Assembly: GCA_021732445.1 (NCBI GenBank) | Contig: JAKFUZ010000006.1 | Coordinates: 223,631 to 287,630 of the forward strand | Source of the DNA: Sphingomonas sp. | GTDB taxonomy: Bacteria > Pseudomonadota > Alphaproteobacteria > Sphingomonadales > Sphingomonadaceae | DNA: 64,000 nt | Direction: 5' to 3' | In this document: positions 28,277-37,190 of the stretch, one piece after another | Layout of the letters: each line of letters begins with the position of its first letter | How positions within the stretch are numbered: position 1 is the stretch's first letter | Position numbers and translations under genes: made by a program | Notes under the pieces: model-generated | Told to the model about the DNA's origin: nothing | What the model saw: only the letters and a program-made list of their open reading frames with translations | Database searches by the model: none

Positions 28277-30526
28277 ATGAACAGCATGAGCGTGCCCGCC
28301 GACAAGCATCTACCCGAAGGGGGGCGCTTTGTCGTCACGCCATGGGTTGAGGCAGCGGTCGTCAGCGCGGCGGTCGCCATGGCGATAATCAGCTATTTCG
28401 TCATCACGGGAAACAGCGAAAATCAGCGATTGTTGACGCCGCTGCTCGTCGCCTTGCTGCTCGGCGCAAACCTTGTCCCGCAAATCGCCATCATCGTGCT
28501 GATTGGCCGGCGGATGGCCAAGGCACGCGCCGCACGCTCGCCGGCGGGTGGTGACGGGCGGCTGCATGTGCGCCTCGTCGCGATTTTTTCCGGCCTGTCG
28601 AGCGTGCCGATGGTGCTGGTCACCATCTTTGCGTCGCTGCTCTTCCAGTGGGGTGTTGAGTTCTGGTATTCGGAACGGGCCCGCTCGATGCTCGAAAACG
28701 CGTCGCTGCTGGCCAAGGAAAGCGTGGAAAACGAAGTCGAGCGCGTTCGCGTCAACACCGAGACGATGAGCGGTGACTTGCAATATTTCCTCCAGACATG
28801 GGGACCGGAAAGCAAGAATTTTCGCGATGGTTTTGGTGTTCAGGTTTACCAGCGGGATTTATCCGAGGCGATGATCGTGCAGGTCGCGCGTGACGGCTCG
28901 ATCAACCGGCTGGCGCTCGTGAACCCTGATGACAGCGACGAGCTGACCAATATCATCACCCCCAGCATAATCGCGCAACTCAAGGCCGGGCAACCGAGCG
29001 TCGTCGTGCGCAGCCATGATCGGCTGGGCGCGGTGACGGTGTTCGACAAGAATGATTCAACCTATCTTTACGCGGCCCGCAAGTTCAACCCCCAGCTTGA
29101 GCAACAGCGCACCCGGTCGAACAAGATTTTGCTCGATTACCGCTCGCTGCTCGACCGGTCGCGGGCCATCCAGTTGCGTTTCAATGTCGCGCTGCTGGTC
29201 CTGTCGCTGTTCATCGTTGGCCTTGCGGTATGGGTCGCGCTCGAGCTTGCCGACCGGTTGGTGCGGCCAGTGGGTGAACTGGTCAATGCGGCCCGCCGGG
29301 TAGCGGATGGCGATCTTTCGGCCAGGGTGACGCCGCCCAAATCGCGCGACGAGCTTGGCACGCTGGCCGGCGCCTTCAACGCCATGACCGGGCGGCTTCA
29401 GGAACAGACTGGCGCGCTCGTTGCCGCCAACGACCAGCTCGATAGCCGCCGCGCGCTTATCGAAGCGGTCATGTCGGGCGTGTCGGCGGGCGTGATTGCC
29501 ATTAATGAAGATCGCTCGATCAGGCTGCTCAACAGCTCGGCGCAAACGCTGCTCGGGGTGGGTGATCTGAGCCCGGTTGGCCGGCCGCTCGCGAGCATTT
29601 CGCCCGAGCTGGATGCACTGCTCAACGGTGAGGCGCGCGAGGCCGTGGTGCAGGTGACGACCTGTGGTGAGGCCCGCACGCTGGCCGTGAAAATCGCCCG
29701 GGCCGATGCCGGGCCGATCCTCACCTTTGATGACATCACCCAGCAATTGCTCGATCAGCGCCGCGCAGCCTGGTCAGACGTTGCCCGGCGGATTGCGCAC
29801 GAGATAAAGAACCCGCTCACGCCTATCCAGCTTGCCGCCGAGCGATTGCAGCGGCGCTATGGCAAGCTCGTTGATGCAAGCGACGGCACCTTTGCCAAAC
29901 TTACCGAGACGATCGTGCGTCAGGTCGGCGACCTGCGGCGGATGGTAGATGAGTTTTCGTCTTTTGCGCGCATGCCAAAGCCCATTTTTCGCGAAGAATC
30001 GCTGGTCGATATTGTTCGGCAGGTCTTGTTTCTGCACGAAGTCGCGCACACCGCCATCCGGTTTTCGCTCCATCATGATGATCCTCCGCCCGCGCTGGTG
30101 TGCGACCGGCGCCAGCTTGGCCAGGCATTTACCAACATCGTAAAAAATGCCGTTGAAGCGATTGACGGGAAGGAACAAGGTGCCGCTGGTGACGTGACGA
30201 TGGCAATCCACCAGCGCGACAGCAACCGGACCGTTATCACCGTCACCGACACAGGCATCGGCTTGCCGCTGGAGCGCGATCGCATCGTCGAACCTTATAT
30301 GACCACGCGCAACCGTGGCACCGGGCTTGGGCTGGCCATCGTCAAAAAAATCGTCGAGGAACATTTCGGCACGATCACCTTTGCCGATCGGCCAGGTGGC
30401 GGCACCATTGTAACGATGAGCTTTGATACCGTGCTGCTGGCGGCGATGGACAGTGACGTTCTGGCGCTCAACGGTGCTGGTGATGACGCAGCGCTCGCGA
30501 CCCTTACCCCCAACCGGACGACCTGA
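28277..30526 (+). CDS. ntrY: Nitrogen-regulation sensor histidine kinase NtrY
   Basis: 749 residues from ATG 28277. Several transmembrane helices surround a periplasmic region (about residues 35-320). These are followed by a HAMP domain (LADRLVRPVGELVNAARRVADGDL), a PAS domain, a HisKA box with the phospho-acceptor His in RRIAHEIKNPLTPIQ, and the HATPase motifs DTGIGLPL and GTGLGLAIVKKI. It phosphorylates NtrX, encoded 3 bp downstream, and links nitrogen or redox state to gene expression. Confidence 0.95.
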   Translation: MNSMSVPADKHLPEGGRFVVTPWVEAAVVSAAVAMAIISYFVITGNSENQRLLTPLLVALLLGANLVPQIAIIVLIGRRMAKARAARSPAGGDGRLHVRLVAIFSGLSSVPMVLVTIFASLLFQWGVEFWYSERARSMLENASLLAKESVENEVERVRVNTETMSGDLQYFLQTWGPESKNFRDGFGVQVYQRDLSEAMIVQVARDGSINRLALVNPDDSDELTNIITPSIIAQLKAGQPSVVVRSHDRLGAVTVFDKNDSTYLYAARKFNPQLEQQRTRSNKILLDYRSLLDRSRAIQLRFNVALLVLSLFIVGLAVWVALELADRLVRPVGELVNAARRVADGDLSARVTPPKSRDELGTLAGAFNAMTGRLQEQTGALVAANDQLDSRRALIEAVMSGVSAGVIAINEDRSIRLLNSSAQTLLGVGDLSPVGRPLASISPELDALLNGEAREAVVQVTTCGEARTLAVKIARADAGPILTFDDITQQLLDQRRAAWSDVARRIAHEIKNPLTPIQLAAERLQRRYGKLVDASDGTFAKLTETIVRQVGDLRRMVDEFSSFARMPKPIFREESLVDIVRQVLFLHEVAHTAIRFSLHHDDPPPALVCDRRQLGQAFTNIVKNAVEAIDGKEQGAAGDVTMAIHQRDSNRTVITVTDTGIGLPLERDRIVEPYMTTRNRGTGLGLAIVKKIVEEHFGTITFADRPGGGTIVTMSFDTVLLAAMDSDVLALNGAGDDAALATLTPNRTT

Positions 30527-30529
30527 CCC

Positions 30530-31912
30530 ATGGCGCTTGATATTCTCGTCGTTGATGATGAGCAGGACATCAGAGAACTCGTCGCGGGCGTTCTGGAGGA
30601 TGAAGGCTATCATACCCGCCTAGCGGCCGACAGCGACGCAGCGCTTGAGGCCATTGCCGAACGGCGGCCGTCGCTGGTGCTGCTCGATGTGTGGTTGCAG
30701 GGCTCAAGGCTGGACGGGCTGGACCTGCTCGACGAACTCAAGCGGCGCGACCCGAGTATTCCGGTGCTGGTGATTTCGGGCCATGGCAATCTTGATACAG
30801 CAGTATCGGCGATCAAGCGCGGCGCGGCTGACTTCATTGAAAAGCCGTTTGAGGCGGAGCGGCTGCTCCTCCTGGTGGAGCGTGCGACCGAGACCGAACG
30901 GCTGAAGCGCGAAATTGCGTCGCTGCGGGCGTCTGCGGGGCGCGATGATGACCTGAGCGGCAGCTCAGCGGCCATAAATAACGTGCGTGCCACGCTGAAA
31001 CGCGTCGCCGCCACCGGCAGCCGGGTGCTCATTACCGGGGGCGCTGGCGTTGGCAAGGAAGTTGCCGCCCGCCTGTTGCACGGCTGGAGCCAGCGCACGA
31101 TTGCGCCGTTTGTCGTCGTGAGCGCTGCCCGGATGATGCCCGAGCGGGTCGAAGAAGAGCTGTTTGGCGCCGAAGAGGCCGGCGACGTCATCCGCTCTGG
31201 CCTATTGGAGCAGGCCCATGGCGGCACGTTGTTTCTCGATGAAATCGCCGATATGCCGCTTGCCACGCAGGGCCGCATCCTGCGGGTGCTGACCGAACAG
31301 AGCTTTACGCGGGTCGGCGGGCAAAGGGTGGTGCGGGTGGATGTGCGCGTTGTGTCAGCGACCGCGCGCGATCTGACGACCGAGATTGCCGCCGGCCGGT
31401 TTCGCGAGGACTTATATTACCGGCTGAACGTGGTGCCCGTCGCCATTCCCGGGCTTTCGGACCGGCGCGAGGATATTCCCGCGCTTGTCGCCCATTTTGT
31501 GGCCCATTATGCCGCCGAACGCCGGGTGCCAACGCCCGAAGTTGCGGCGGACGCGATGGTTGCGCTGCAATCCTATGAATGGCCGGGCAATGTCCGACAG
31601 TTGCGCAACGTGGTGGAGCGCACGGTCATTCTGGCGCCAGGGGATCGGATCGGCCGCATTGATATCGACCTTCTGCCAACCGAAATTCTGGGAGAACAGG
31701 GCGACTTGGGCGCGCTGGGCGGGGTGAGCGCGATCATGGGGGCGCCGCTTCGCGAAGCGCGCGAGGCCTTTGAGCGGGAATATCTGCGGGTGCAGATCAA
31801 GCGCTTTGGCGGAAACATCTCGCGCACCGCGACCTTTATCGGCATGGAGCGTTCCGCGCTGCACCGGAAGCTCAAACTGCTTGGCATTACCGATAACCGC
31901 AGCGACGAATGA
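30530..31912 (+). CDS. ntrX: Response regulator NtrX
   Basis: 460 residues. The receiver domain has the acceptor Asp in LVLLDVWLQ and the Lys in FIEKPFE. The AAA+ domain has Walker A GGAGVGKE and Walker B GGTLFLDEIAD; an Fis-type HTH (GNISRTATFIGMERSALHRKLK) ends the protein. The GAFTGA sigma-54 contact loop is missing: the sequence runs ELFGAEEAGDVIRSGLLEQ. It probably acts without sigma-54 activation, as reported for other alphaproteobacterial NtrX proteins. Confidence 0.95.
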   Translation: MALDILVVDDEQDIRELVAGVLEDEGYHTRLAADSDAALEAIAERRPSLVLLDVWLQGSRLDGLDLLDELKRRDPSIPVLVISGHGNLDTAVSAIKRGAADFIEKPFEAERLLLLVERATETERLKREIASLRASAGRDDDLSGSSAAINNVRATLKRVAATGSRVLITGGAGVGKEVAARLLHGWSQRTIAPFVVVSAARMMPERVEEELFGAEEAGDVIRSGLLEQAHGGTLFLDEIADMPLATQGRILRVLTEQSFTRVGGQRVVRVDVRVVSATARDLTTEIAAGRFREDLYYRLNVVPVAIPGLSDRREDIPALVAHFVAHYAAERRVPTPEVAADAMVALQSYEWPGNVRQLRNVVERTVILAPGDRIGRIDIDLLPTEILGEQGDLGALGGVSAIMGAPLREAREAFEREYLRVQIKRFGGNISRTATFIGMERSALHRKLKLLGITDNRSDE

Positions 31913-32087
31913 GGCCGGCGCTGCCCGGCGGCTCGACGCGCAGGTAATTGGCGCTGCCCGGCAATTGCCTGTGGACGGGTGGCGGCTGCATCCCTAAATT
32001 GCGCGGGCGTTCAGAAGTGAGCGATAATCCGACGCCGGGAACCGGTGCGCCGCGGGGCAGCCCCCGCCAATAACAAGGACACCAGCC

Positions 32088-32579
32088 ATGGCAGACCGCC
32101 AAACCTCGCTCCAGGATTTGTTCCTTAACGCGCTGCGCAAATCCAAGGCGCCAGTGACAATGTTTCTCGTCAAAGGCGTGAAGCTCCAGGGAATCGTCAC
32201 CTGGTTTGACAATTTTTCAGTGCTGCTGCGCCGCGACGGGCAGTCCCAACTGATCTACAAGCACGCCATATCGACGATCATGCCATCGGGCCCGGTTGAT
32301 GTTGACACCATGCTAGATGCCATGGGCGAAGCCCAGAAAAAAAACCCGCTGTTGCAGGAAATATTCCTGAACGCGGTACGGAAATCAGAAGATCCGGTGA
32401 CGATGTTTCTGGTAAACGGCGTCATGCTGCAAGGGTATGTCGCGGCGTTTGACCTGTTTTGCATGTTGCTGCGACGCGACGGCATGGCGCAACTGGTTTA
32501 CAAACATGCCGTGTCGACGATCCAGCCCTCCCATCCGCTCAACCTGGCCGAAGAAGCGGCTGATCCGAGCGACGATTGA
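32088..32579 (+). CDS. hfq: RNA chaperone Hfq, tandem two-domain form
   Basis: 163 residues, about twice the normal size, containing two complete Sm/Hfq domains (about residues 5-68 and 86-150). Both start LQ(D/E)xFLNA and both end YKHA(I/V)STI, so both keep the proximal-face residues. On the distal-face loop domain 1 has KGVKLQG while domain 2 has NGVMLQG, losing the Lys; the rim basic patch differs too (RKSK versus RKSE). A normal Hfq is a homohexamer, so this protein should form a trimer of tandem dimers with alternating faces. It lies between ntrX and hflX; the 175 bp upstream contains a repeated GGCGCTGCCCGGC (around 31916 and 31946). Confidence 0.96.
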   Translation: MADRQTSLQDLFLNALRKSKAPVTMFLVKGVKLQGIVTWFDNFSVLLRRDGQSQLIYKHAISTIMPSGPVDVDTMLDAMGEAQKKNPLLQEIFLNAVRKSEDPVTMFLVNGVMLQGYVAAFDLFCMLLRRDGMAQLVYKHAVSTIQPSHPLNLAEEAADPSDD

Positions 32580-33868
32580 GCGCGGGTTTTGACCGGGACC
32601 GTGGCGACTTCGCGCGCGGTGCACGCGCGGTTGTGGTCTTTCCCGACCAGGGCGGCAGCTTGCGCGACGGCGAGGCGCGGCTGGCCGAAACCGCTGGTCT
32701 TGCAGCGGCCATCGGCATTACCGTCACCGACAGGGTTGCGCTGCGCGTGCGCACCCAGCGCCCGGCGACGCTCATCGGCAGCGGGCAGATCACCGCGCTG
32801 GCCGCAACCGCACGCATGGCAGACGCCTCACTGGTGATTTTCGATGCCGCGCTCACCCCAGTGCAGCAACGCAACCTGGAAACCGCGCTTGAGGCCAAGG
32901 TCATCGACCGCACCGGGCTGATCCTCGAAATATTCGGTGAACGCGCAGCCACTGCCGAGGGCCGGCTGCAGGTGGAGCTGGCGCATCTCGATTATCAGGC
33001 CGGGCGGCTGGTGCGGAGCTGGACGCATCTTGAGCGACAACGCGGCGGCTTTGGCTTTCTGGGCGGGCCGGGCGAAACCCAGATCGAGGCCGATCGCCGG
33101 CTGATTCGCGACCGCATGGCACGGTTGCGGCGCGAACTGGACGCGGTGACGCGCACGCGGGGCCTCCACCGCGACCGGCGCCAGCGCGCGCCATGGCCGG
33201 TGATCGCTCTGGTGGGCTATACCAATGCGGGAAAATCGACGCTGTTCAACCGGTTGACCGGCGCATCGGTCGTGGCCGAAGACCTGTTGTTCGCAACGCT
33301 TGACCCGACGCTGCGGCAAATCACGTTGCCGGGAATCGACAAGGCGATCCTGTCAGACACGGTGGGCTTTGTGTCGGAGCTGCCCACGCAACTAGTCGCG
33401 GCGTTCAAGGCAACGCTTGAGGAAGTTGTTTCCGCTGATCTGCTCATCCATGTGCGCGACATCGCCCACCCCGACAGCGAGGCGCAGCGCGCCGATGTCG
33501 AACGGGTGCTAGGGGAAATCGGCGTCGATGAAACCACCCCCCGGTTTGAAGCCTGGAACAAGCTGGATTTGCTGAGCGGTGAGGCGCTTGAAACGGTGCT
33601 GGAATCGGCCGCCGGCCGGGCCAATGTCGTAGCCATTTCCGCCGCGGGCGGCGACGGTGTGGACCTGCTCCTGAGCCGCGTTGCCGCACGGCTGACCGAG
33701 GGGCATCGACGTTACCGGATCGTGCTGGCAGCCGGCGACGGGGCGGGCGCTGCCTGGCTTCACGCGCATGGCGAAGTGCTGGAGCAGCAGGTGCAGGGCG
33801 ACGATGCCGTTTATGCCGTAAGGCTCGCGCCGCGCGATTTTGAGAGGTTCAGCCAGCGCGCGCTTTGA
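32576..33868 (+). CDS. hflX: GTPase HflX
   Basis: 430 residues from TTG 32576, which overlaps the hfq stop codon. The HflX N-terminal domain contains IGSGQI and a conserved [15 protein letters not shown] linker. The G domain has GYTNAGKST (G1), DTVGF (G3) and NKLD (G4). HflX rescues or splits stalled and heat-damaged ribosomes. The hfq-hflX order is widely conserved. The 3' end overlaps mazG by 20 bp. Confidence 0.95.
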   Translation: MSAGFDRDRGDFARGARAVVVFPDQGGSLRDGEARLAETAGLAAAIGITVTDRVALRVRTQRPATLIGSGQITALAATARMADASLVIFDAALTPVQQRNLETALEAKVIDRTGLILEIFGERAATAEGRLQVELAHLDYQAGRLVRSWTHLERQRGGFGFLGGPGETQIEADRRLIRDRMARLRRELDAVTRTRGLHRDRRQRAPWPVIALVGYTNAGKSTLFNRLTGASVVAEDLLFATLDPTLRQITLPGIDKAILSDTVGFVSELPTQLVAAFKATLEEVVSADLLIHVRDIAHPDSEAQRADVERVLGEIGVDETTPRFEAWNKLDLLSGEALETVLESAAGRANVVAISAAGGDGVDLLLSRVAARLTEGHRRYRIVLAAGDGAGAAWLHAHGEVLEQQVQGDDAVYAVRLAPRDFERFSQRAL

Positions 33869-34610
33869 CCGCTTGCCACAGGGCTTCCTTGGCTGGCAAA
33901 TCCATGGCTGCAAACGCATGGCCGGCATCTGCCTCCATCGCGGCAAAGCGCCGCTCGAACTTGGCGTTGGCGGCACGTAGCGCCGACTCCGGGTCAATGT
34001 CGAGGTGCCGCGCCCAATTGACGACCGCGAACAGCAGGTCGCCAATTTCCTCTTCGCGCGCGTCCGGCAGCGCGTCGTCCACCTCGGCGATTTCTTCCAA
34101 TATCTTGGCGCGGGGGCCTTGGGCATCGGGCCAGTCGAACCCGGTTCTGGCGGCGCGTTTCTGGAGCTTGTGCGCCCGCATCAGCGCCGGAAGACCCAGC
34201 GCGATCCCGTCCAGCGCGCCGCCTGTGGCCTTTTCGCGGCGCTCCGCTGCCTTGAGGGATTCCCAGTCGGCTGGCGCCTGCGCATCGCCAAAAATGTGCG
34301 GATGGCGGCGCTCCATCTTGTCGCAAATCGCGCCCGCTACGTCCGCCAGCGCGAAATGGCCCGCTTCCTCGGCCATGCGGCTGTGGAACACGACCTGAAG
34401 CAACAGGTCGCCCAGCTCGTCCTTCAGATCGCCCATGTCGCCGCGCGTGATGGCATCGGCCACTTCATGCGCTTCTTCAATGGTATAGGGCGCGATGGTG
34501 GCGAAATTCTGTGCGCAGTCCCACGCGCAGCCCGCCACCGGGTCGCGCAGCCGCGCCATAATGGCCACCAGCCGGTCAATCGCCGGCGCAGAGAGCGTCA
34601 TGTTGGTCAT
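33849..34610 (-). CDS. mazG: Nucleoside triphosphate pyrophosphohydrolase MazG
   Basis: 253 residues with tandem MazG domains. The first shows the all-alpha NTP-PPase motif EEAHEVADAI...DELGDLLLQVVFH and the second EEIAEVDDALPDAREEEIGDLLFAVVNWAR. It hydrolyses (d)NTPs to monophosphates and pyrophosphate as a house-cleaning enzyme. It converges on hflX with overlapping ends and is divergent from the LacI regulator. Confidence 0.93.
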   Translation of the reverse strand: MTNMTLSAPAIDRLVAIMARLRDPVAGCAWDCAQNFATIAPYTIEEAHEVADAITRGDMGDLKDELGDLLLQVVFHSRMAEEAGHFALADVAGAICDKMERRHPHIFGDAQAPADWESLKAAERREKATGGALDGIALGLPALMRAHKLQKRAARTGFDWPDAQGPRAKILEEIAEVDDALPDAREEEIGDLLFAVVNWARHLDIDPESALRAANAKFERRFAAMEADAGHAFAAMDLPAKEALWQAVKARAG

Positions 34611-34699
34611 GAACCGGCGTTATAATTGTGCCGAATTGAATGTATAGCGGCTGCGTGACGGCGGTGGCGTTGTCGCAGCCGTTGCGATAGCAAGGCGCG

Positions 34700-35710
34700 A
34701 TGAACCCGCACGGCAAAGTCGTTGGCCTGGTTGAGCTGGCAAAGATCGCCGACGTTTCGCCGTCGACCGTGTCGCGCGCGCTGTCGCAGGATCCGCGGGT
34801 CGCGCCGCACACGCGCGAGCGCATTCTGGCGCTCGCAACCCAGCACCGCTTCCGCCTGAACCAAACCGCGAGTGCGCTGCGCAAAAAGCGTACCCAGGCG
34901 ATTGGCGTCGTCATCCCGCTCGGCCATGAGGCAGACCAGACGCTGTCGGACCCGTTCTTCATGGGGCTGCTGGGGCCGGTGGCCGATGCGCTGGCCATCC
35001 GCGGCTATGACCTGTTGCTGTCGCGGGTCATTCCGCGCGATGATCGCTGGCTGCAGGATCTGGTCGTGTCGGGCCGGGTCGATGGCGTCATCATCATCGG
35101 CCAGTCCGACCAGGCCGATGTGATCGAGCAGGTCGCCGGCCGTTATGCGCCGCTGGTCGTTTGGGGCGCGCAGCTTGCGGGGCACAGCCAGGTTTCGGTC
35201 GGCACCGACAATGTGACCGGCGGGCGGCTTGCGGCCGAGCACCTCATCGCATCGGGCCGGCGCAACCTTGCTTTTGTGGGCAACCCCAGCGTGCCGGAGT
35301 TCGCCGCGCGGCTCGTCGGCTTTCGGCAGGCAATTGCGGCCGCGCCCGGCACGGTCACCGAAACGCTGGTGCCTGTGCATTTGACCACGGCCGTTGCCCA
35401 TCACGAAATCGCCGCGTTCCTCAGCCAGCGTCCGCCGCTGGACGGCATTTTCGCGGCATCGGACGTTATCGCGATGGGGGCAATGCAGGCGCTGTCCGAA
35501 CGCGGCCTGTCGGTGCCGGGCGACGTGGCGGTTGTTGGCTATGACGATGTGTTCGTGGCCCGCCACACAACGCCACCGCTCACCACCATCCGGCAAGATG
35601 TTGGCGCCGGCGCGGCCATGCTCGTCGACATCGTGCTGCGGCGGCTGGCGGGGGATTTGGCCGGCTCCGTGGAAATGGTGCCCAAGCTCATCATTCGCGG
35701 TTCTGCCTGA
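34700..35710 (+). CDS. LacI-family transcriptional regulator of the sugar locus
   Basis: 336 residues. The N-terminal HTH is GLVELAKIADVSPSTVSRALSQDP with the hinge LRKKRTQAIGVVIP; the periplasmic-binding-protein-like effector domain fills the rest (DGVIIIG, AAEHLIASGRRNLAFVGNP, GIFAASDVIAMGAMQAL, VAVVGYDDV). Two matching LacI-type operators lie between the transporter and TonB genes downstream, so it most likely represses both until sucrose or a derived sugar binds. Confidence 0.93.
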   Translation: MNPHGKVVGLVELAKIADVSPSTVSRALSQDPRVAPHTRERILALATQHRFRLNQTASALRKKRTQAIGVVIPLGHEADQTLSDPFFMGLLGPVADALAIRGYDLLLSRVIPRDDRWLQDLVVSGRVDGVIIIGQSDQADVIEQVAGRYAPLVVWGAQLAGHSQVSVGTDNVTGGRLAAEHLIASGRRNLAFVGNPSVPEFAARLVGFRQAIAAAPGTVTETLVPVHLTTAVAHHEIAAFLSQRPPLDGIFAASDVIAMGAMQALSERGLSVPGDVAVVGYDDVFVARHTTPPLTTIRQDVGAGAAMLVDIVLRRLAGDLAGSVEMVPKLIIRGSA

Positions 35711-35714
35711 GCGA

Positions 35715-37046
35715 TCAGGCGGGCAGGGGAGCCCCAAGGGCCGGGGCGGGCTGGCGGACCAGCCAGGTCGCGGCGGCGGCACACAGCATCAACCCGCCCG
35801 CGAGCGTCAGCACATTGCGCGCGTCGCCGCCCAGGACCGGGCCGTACAGAAACGGAATCGTCACCGTTTCCACGAGCATGGGGATGACGATGAACATATT
35901 GAAGATGCCCATGTAAATGCCCGTCCGCGCCGGCGGAATGCTGTTGGCCAGCATGATATAGGGGCTGCCCATCAGGCTTGCCCACCCAATGCCGATGCCG
36001 ATCATCGGCACATAACACCAAAGCTCGCCTGAAAGCCGGGGCAGGGCAAGCATGGCGCACCCGCTGGCCACCATTGCCACGGCATGAACCGGGCGGGCAC
36101 CCACCCGCCGCGCTATCGGCACCAGCGCAAAGGCGGCGACAAAGGCGATGAAGTTGTAAAAGCCGCCTAGCCGCCCATTGGCGAGTGTGGCGTCGCGTAC
36201 GGCCGCAGCGCCTGCATCACCGTGCAGCGTTCGGGCGAGTGAAAACACGACATATTGCCAATAGCAGAACATGCCGTACCACTGGAAAAACATCGCAATA
36301 CCAAGCTGCCGCATCGGGCCTGGCATGTCGCGCAACGCCTCCACGAAATCCCGCCAAGTGGTCGCCACGGACCGGGGTTGCGCGCGCATGCGCGCGATTT
36401 CGGCAGGCGTCAGCTTCAGTTCGGGCACGCGCCACACCGACCAGACAATTGTGGAAATTGACAGGAGCGCCCCAATCGCAAACGCCAGCTTGGTAATGTG
36501 CGGAATGCCATTGGCATCCACAAGGTCGGCGTTCATCCCCAGCCACACGAAAATCGACGGGGCGAGGTAAGACAGCGTCTGTGCAAGCCCGGTGAACCCG
36601 GCTTGGGTCAAAAAACCCAGCGGCCGCTGCGCCTCGTCCAGCCGATCGCTGACATAGGCGCGGTAAGGCTCCATGGTGATGTTGTTGGCCGAATCCAGAA
36701 TCCACAACAGGCTTGCCGCCACCCACAGGGCCGGAGAATAGGGCATCGCAAACAGCGCAAGACTGCACAGCACGGCGCCCACCAGAAAATAAGGTGTGCG
36801 GCGCCCCAGCCGCGATGTCGTTCGGTCGCTGAGCGCGCCGACGATCGGCTGGACGATGAGCCCGGTCATTGGCCCGGCCAGCCACAACAGCGGCATCGTC
36901 GCCTCATCTGCGCCGAGATAGCGGTAGATTGGCCCCATATTGCTCTGTTGCAGGCCGAAGCTGAATTGCAGCCCCAGAAACCCCAGGTTCATCTGGACGA
37001 TGCTGAGAAAGCGCAACTTCGGCTTGGTCGCCGCATCGGGCATCAT
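35715..37046 (-). CDS. MFS sugar transporter of GPH/SLC45 type
   Basis: 443 residues with 12 predicted membrane helices; AAGGAG precedes the double ATG at 37041-37046. The cytoplasmic loop 2-3 motif [18 protein letters not shown] is characteristic of the GPH/SLC45 sugar-proton symporters (sucrose/maltose type). It should import disaccharide across the inner membrane. It is divergent from the TonB receptor and shares its operator region. Confidence 0.9.
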   Translation of the reverse strand: MMPDAATKPKLRFLSIVQMNLGFLGLQFSFGLQQSNMGPIYRYLGADEATMPLLWLAGPMTGLIVQPIVGALSDRTTSRLGRRTPYFLVGAVLCSLALFAMPYSPALWVAASLLWILDSANNITMEPYRAYVSDRLDEAQRPLGFLTQAGFTGLAQTLSYLAPSIFVWLGMNADLVDANGIPHITKLAFAIGALLSISTIVWSVWRVPELKLTPAEIARMRAQPRSVATTWRDFVEALRDMPGPMRQLGIAMFFQWYGMFCYWQYVVFSLARTLHGDAGAAAVRDATLANGRLGGFYNFIAFVAAFALVPIARRVGARPVHAVAMVASGCAMLALPRLSGELWCYVPMIGIGIGWASLMGSPYIMLANSIPPARTGIYMGIFNMFIVIPMLVETVTIPFLYGPVLGGDARNVLTLAGGLMLCAAAATWLVRQPAPALGAPLPA

Positions 37047-37084
37047 CACTCTCCTTGCGTGCCTCGTGCCGGGCACAGGCGACC

Positions 37085-37113
37085 TTCGTATCAGTCAATA
37101 CAAACGTTGGCAA
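37085..37113 (-). promoter_or_regulatory. Promoter of the MFS transporter gene
   Basis: On the minus strand: -35 TTGCCA (37108-37113), a 17-bp spacer, -10 TACGAA (37085-37090). LacI operator 1 covers the -35 and part of the spacer. Confidence 0.5.
37099..37112. promoter_or_regulatory. LacI-family operator 1
   Basis: TACAAACGTTGGCA, a near-palindrome centred on the CpG typical of LacI-family sites. It matches the reverse complement of operator 2 at 13 of 14 positions. It overlaps the transporter promoter. Confidence 0.7.
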
Positions 37114-37120
37114 ATATCTC

Positions 37121-37149
37121 TTGCAAACGTTTGTACGGCTCCTATGACT
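37121..37149 (+). promoter_or_regulatory. Promoter of the TonB receptor gene
   Basis: -35 TTGCAA (37121-37126), a 17-bp spacer, -10 TATGAC (37144-37149). Operator 2 overlaps the -35 element, so a bound repressor would block RNA polymerase. Confidence 0.55.
37122..37135. promoter_or_regulatory. LacI-family operator 2
   Basis: TGCAAACGTTTGTA with a perfect 10-bp core CAAACGTTTG (37124-37133). Its centre is 23 bp from that of operator 1, about two helical turns, so cooperative binding is possible. Confidence 0.75.
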
Positions 37150-37190
37150 AGCCTCAAGCCGACCCGAATCGGCCATATTGGGAGAGTGAC

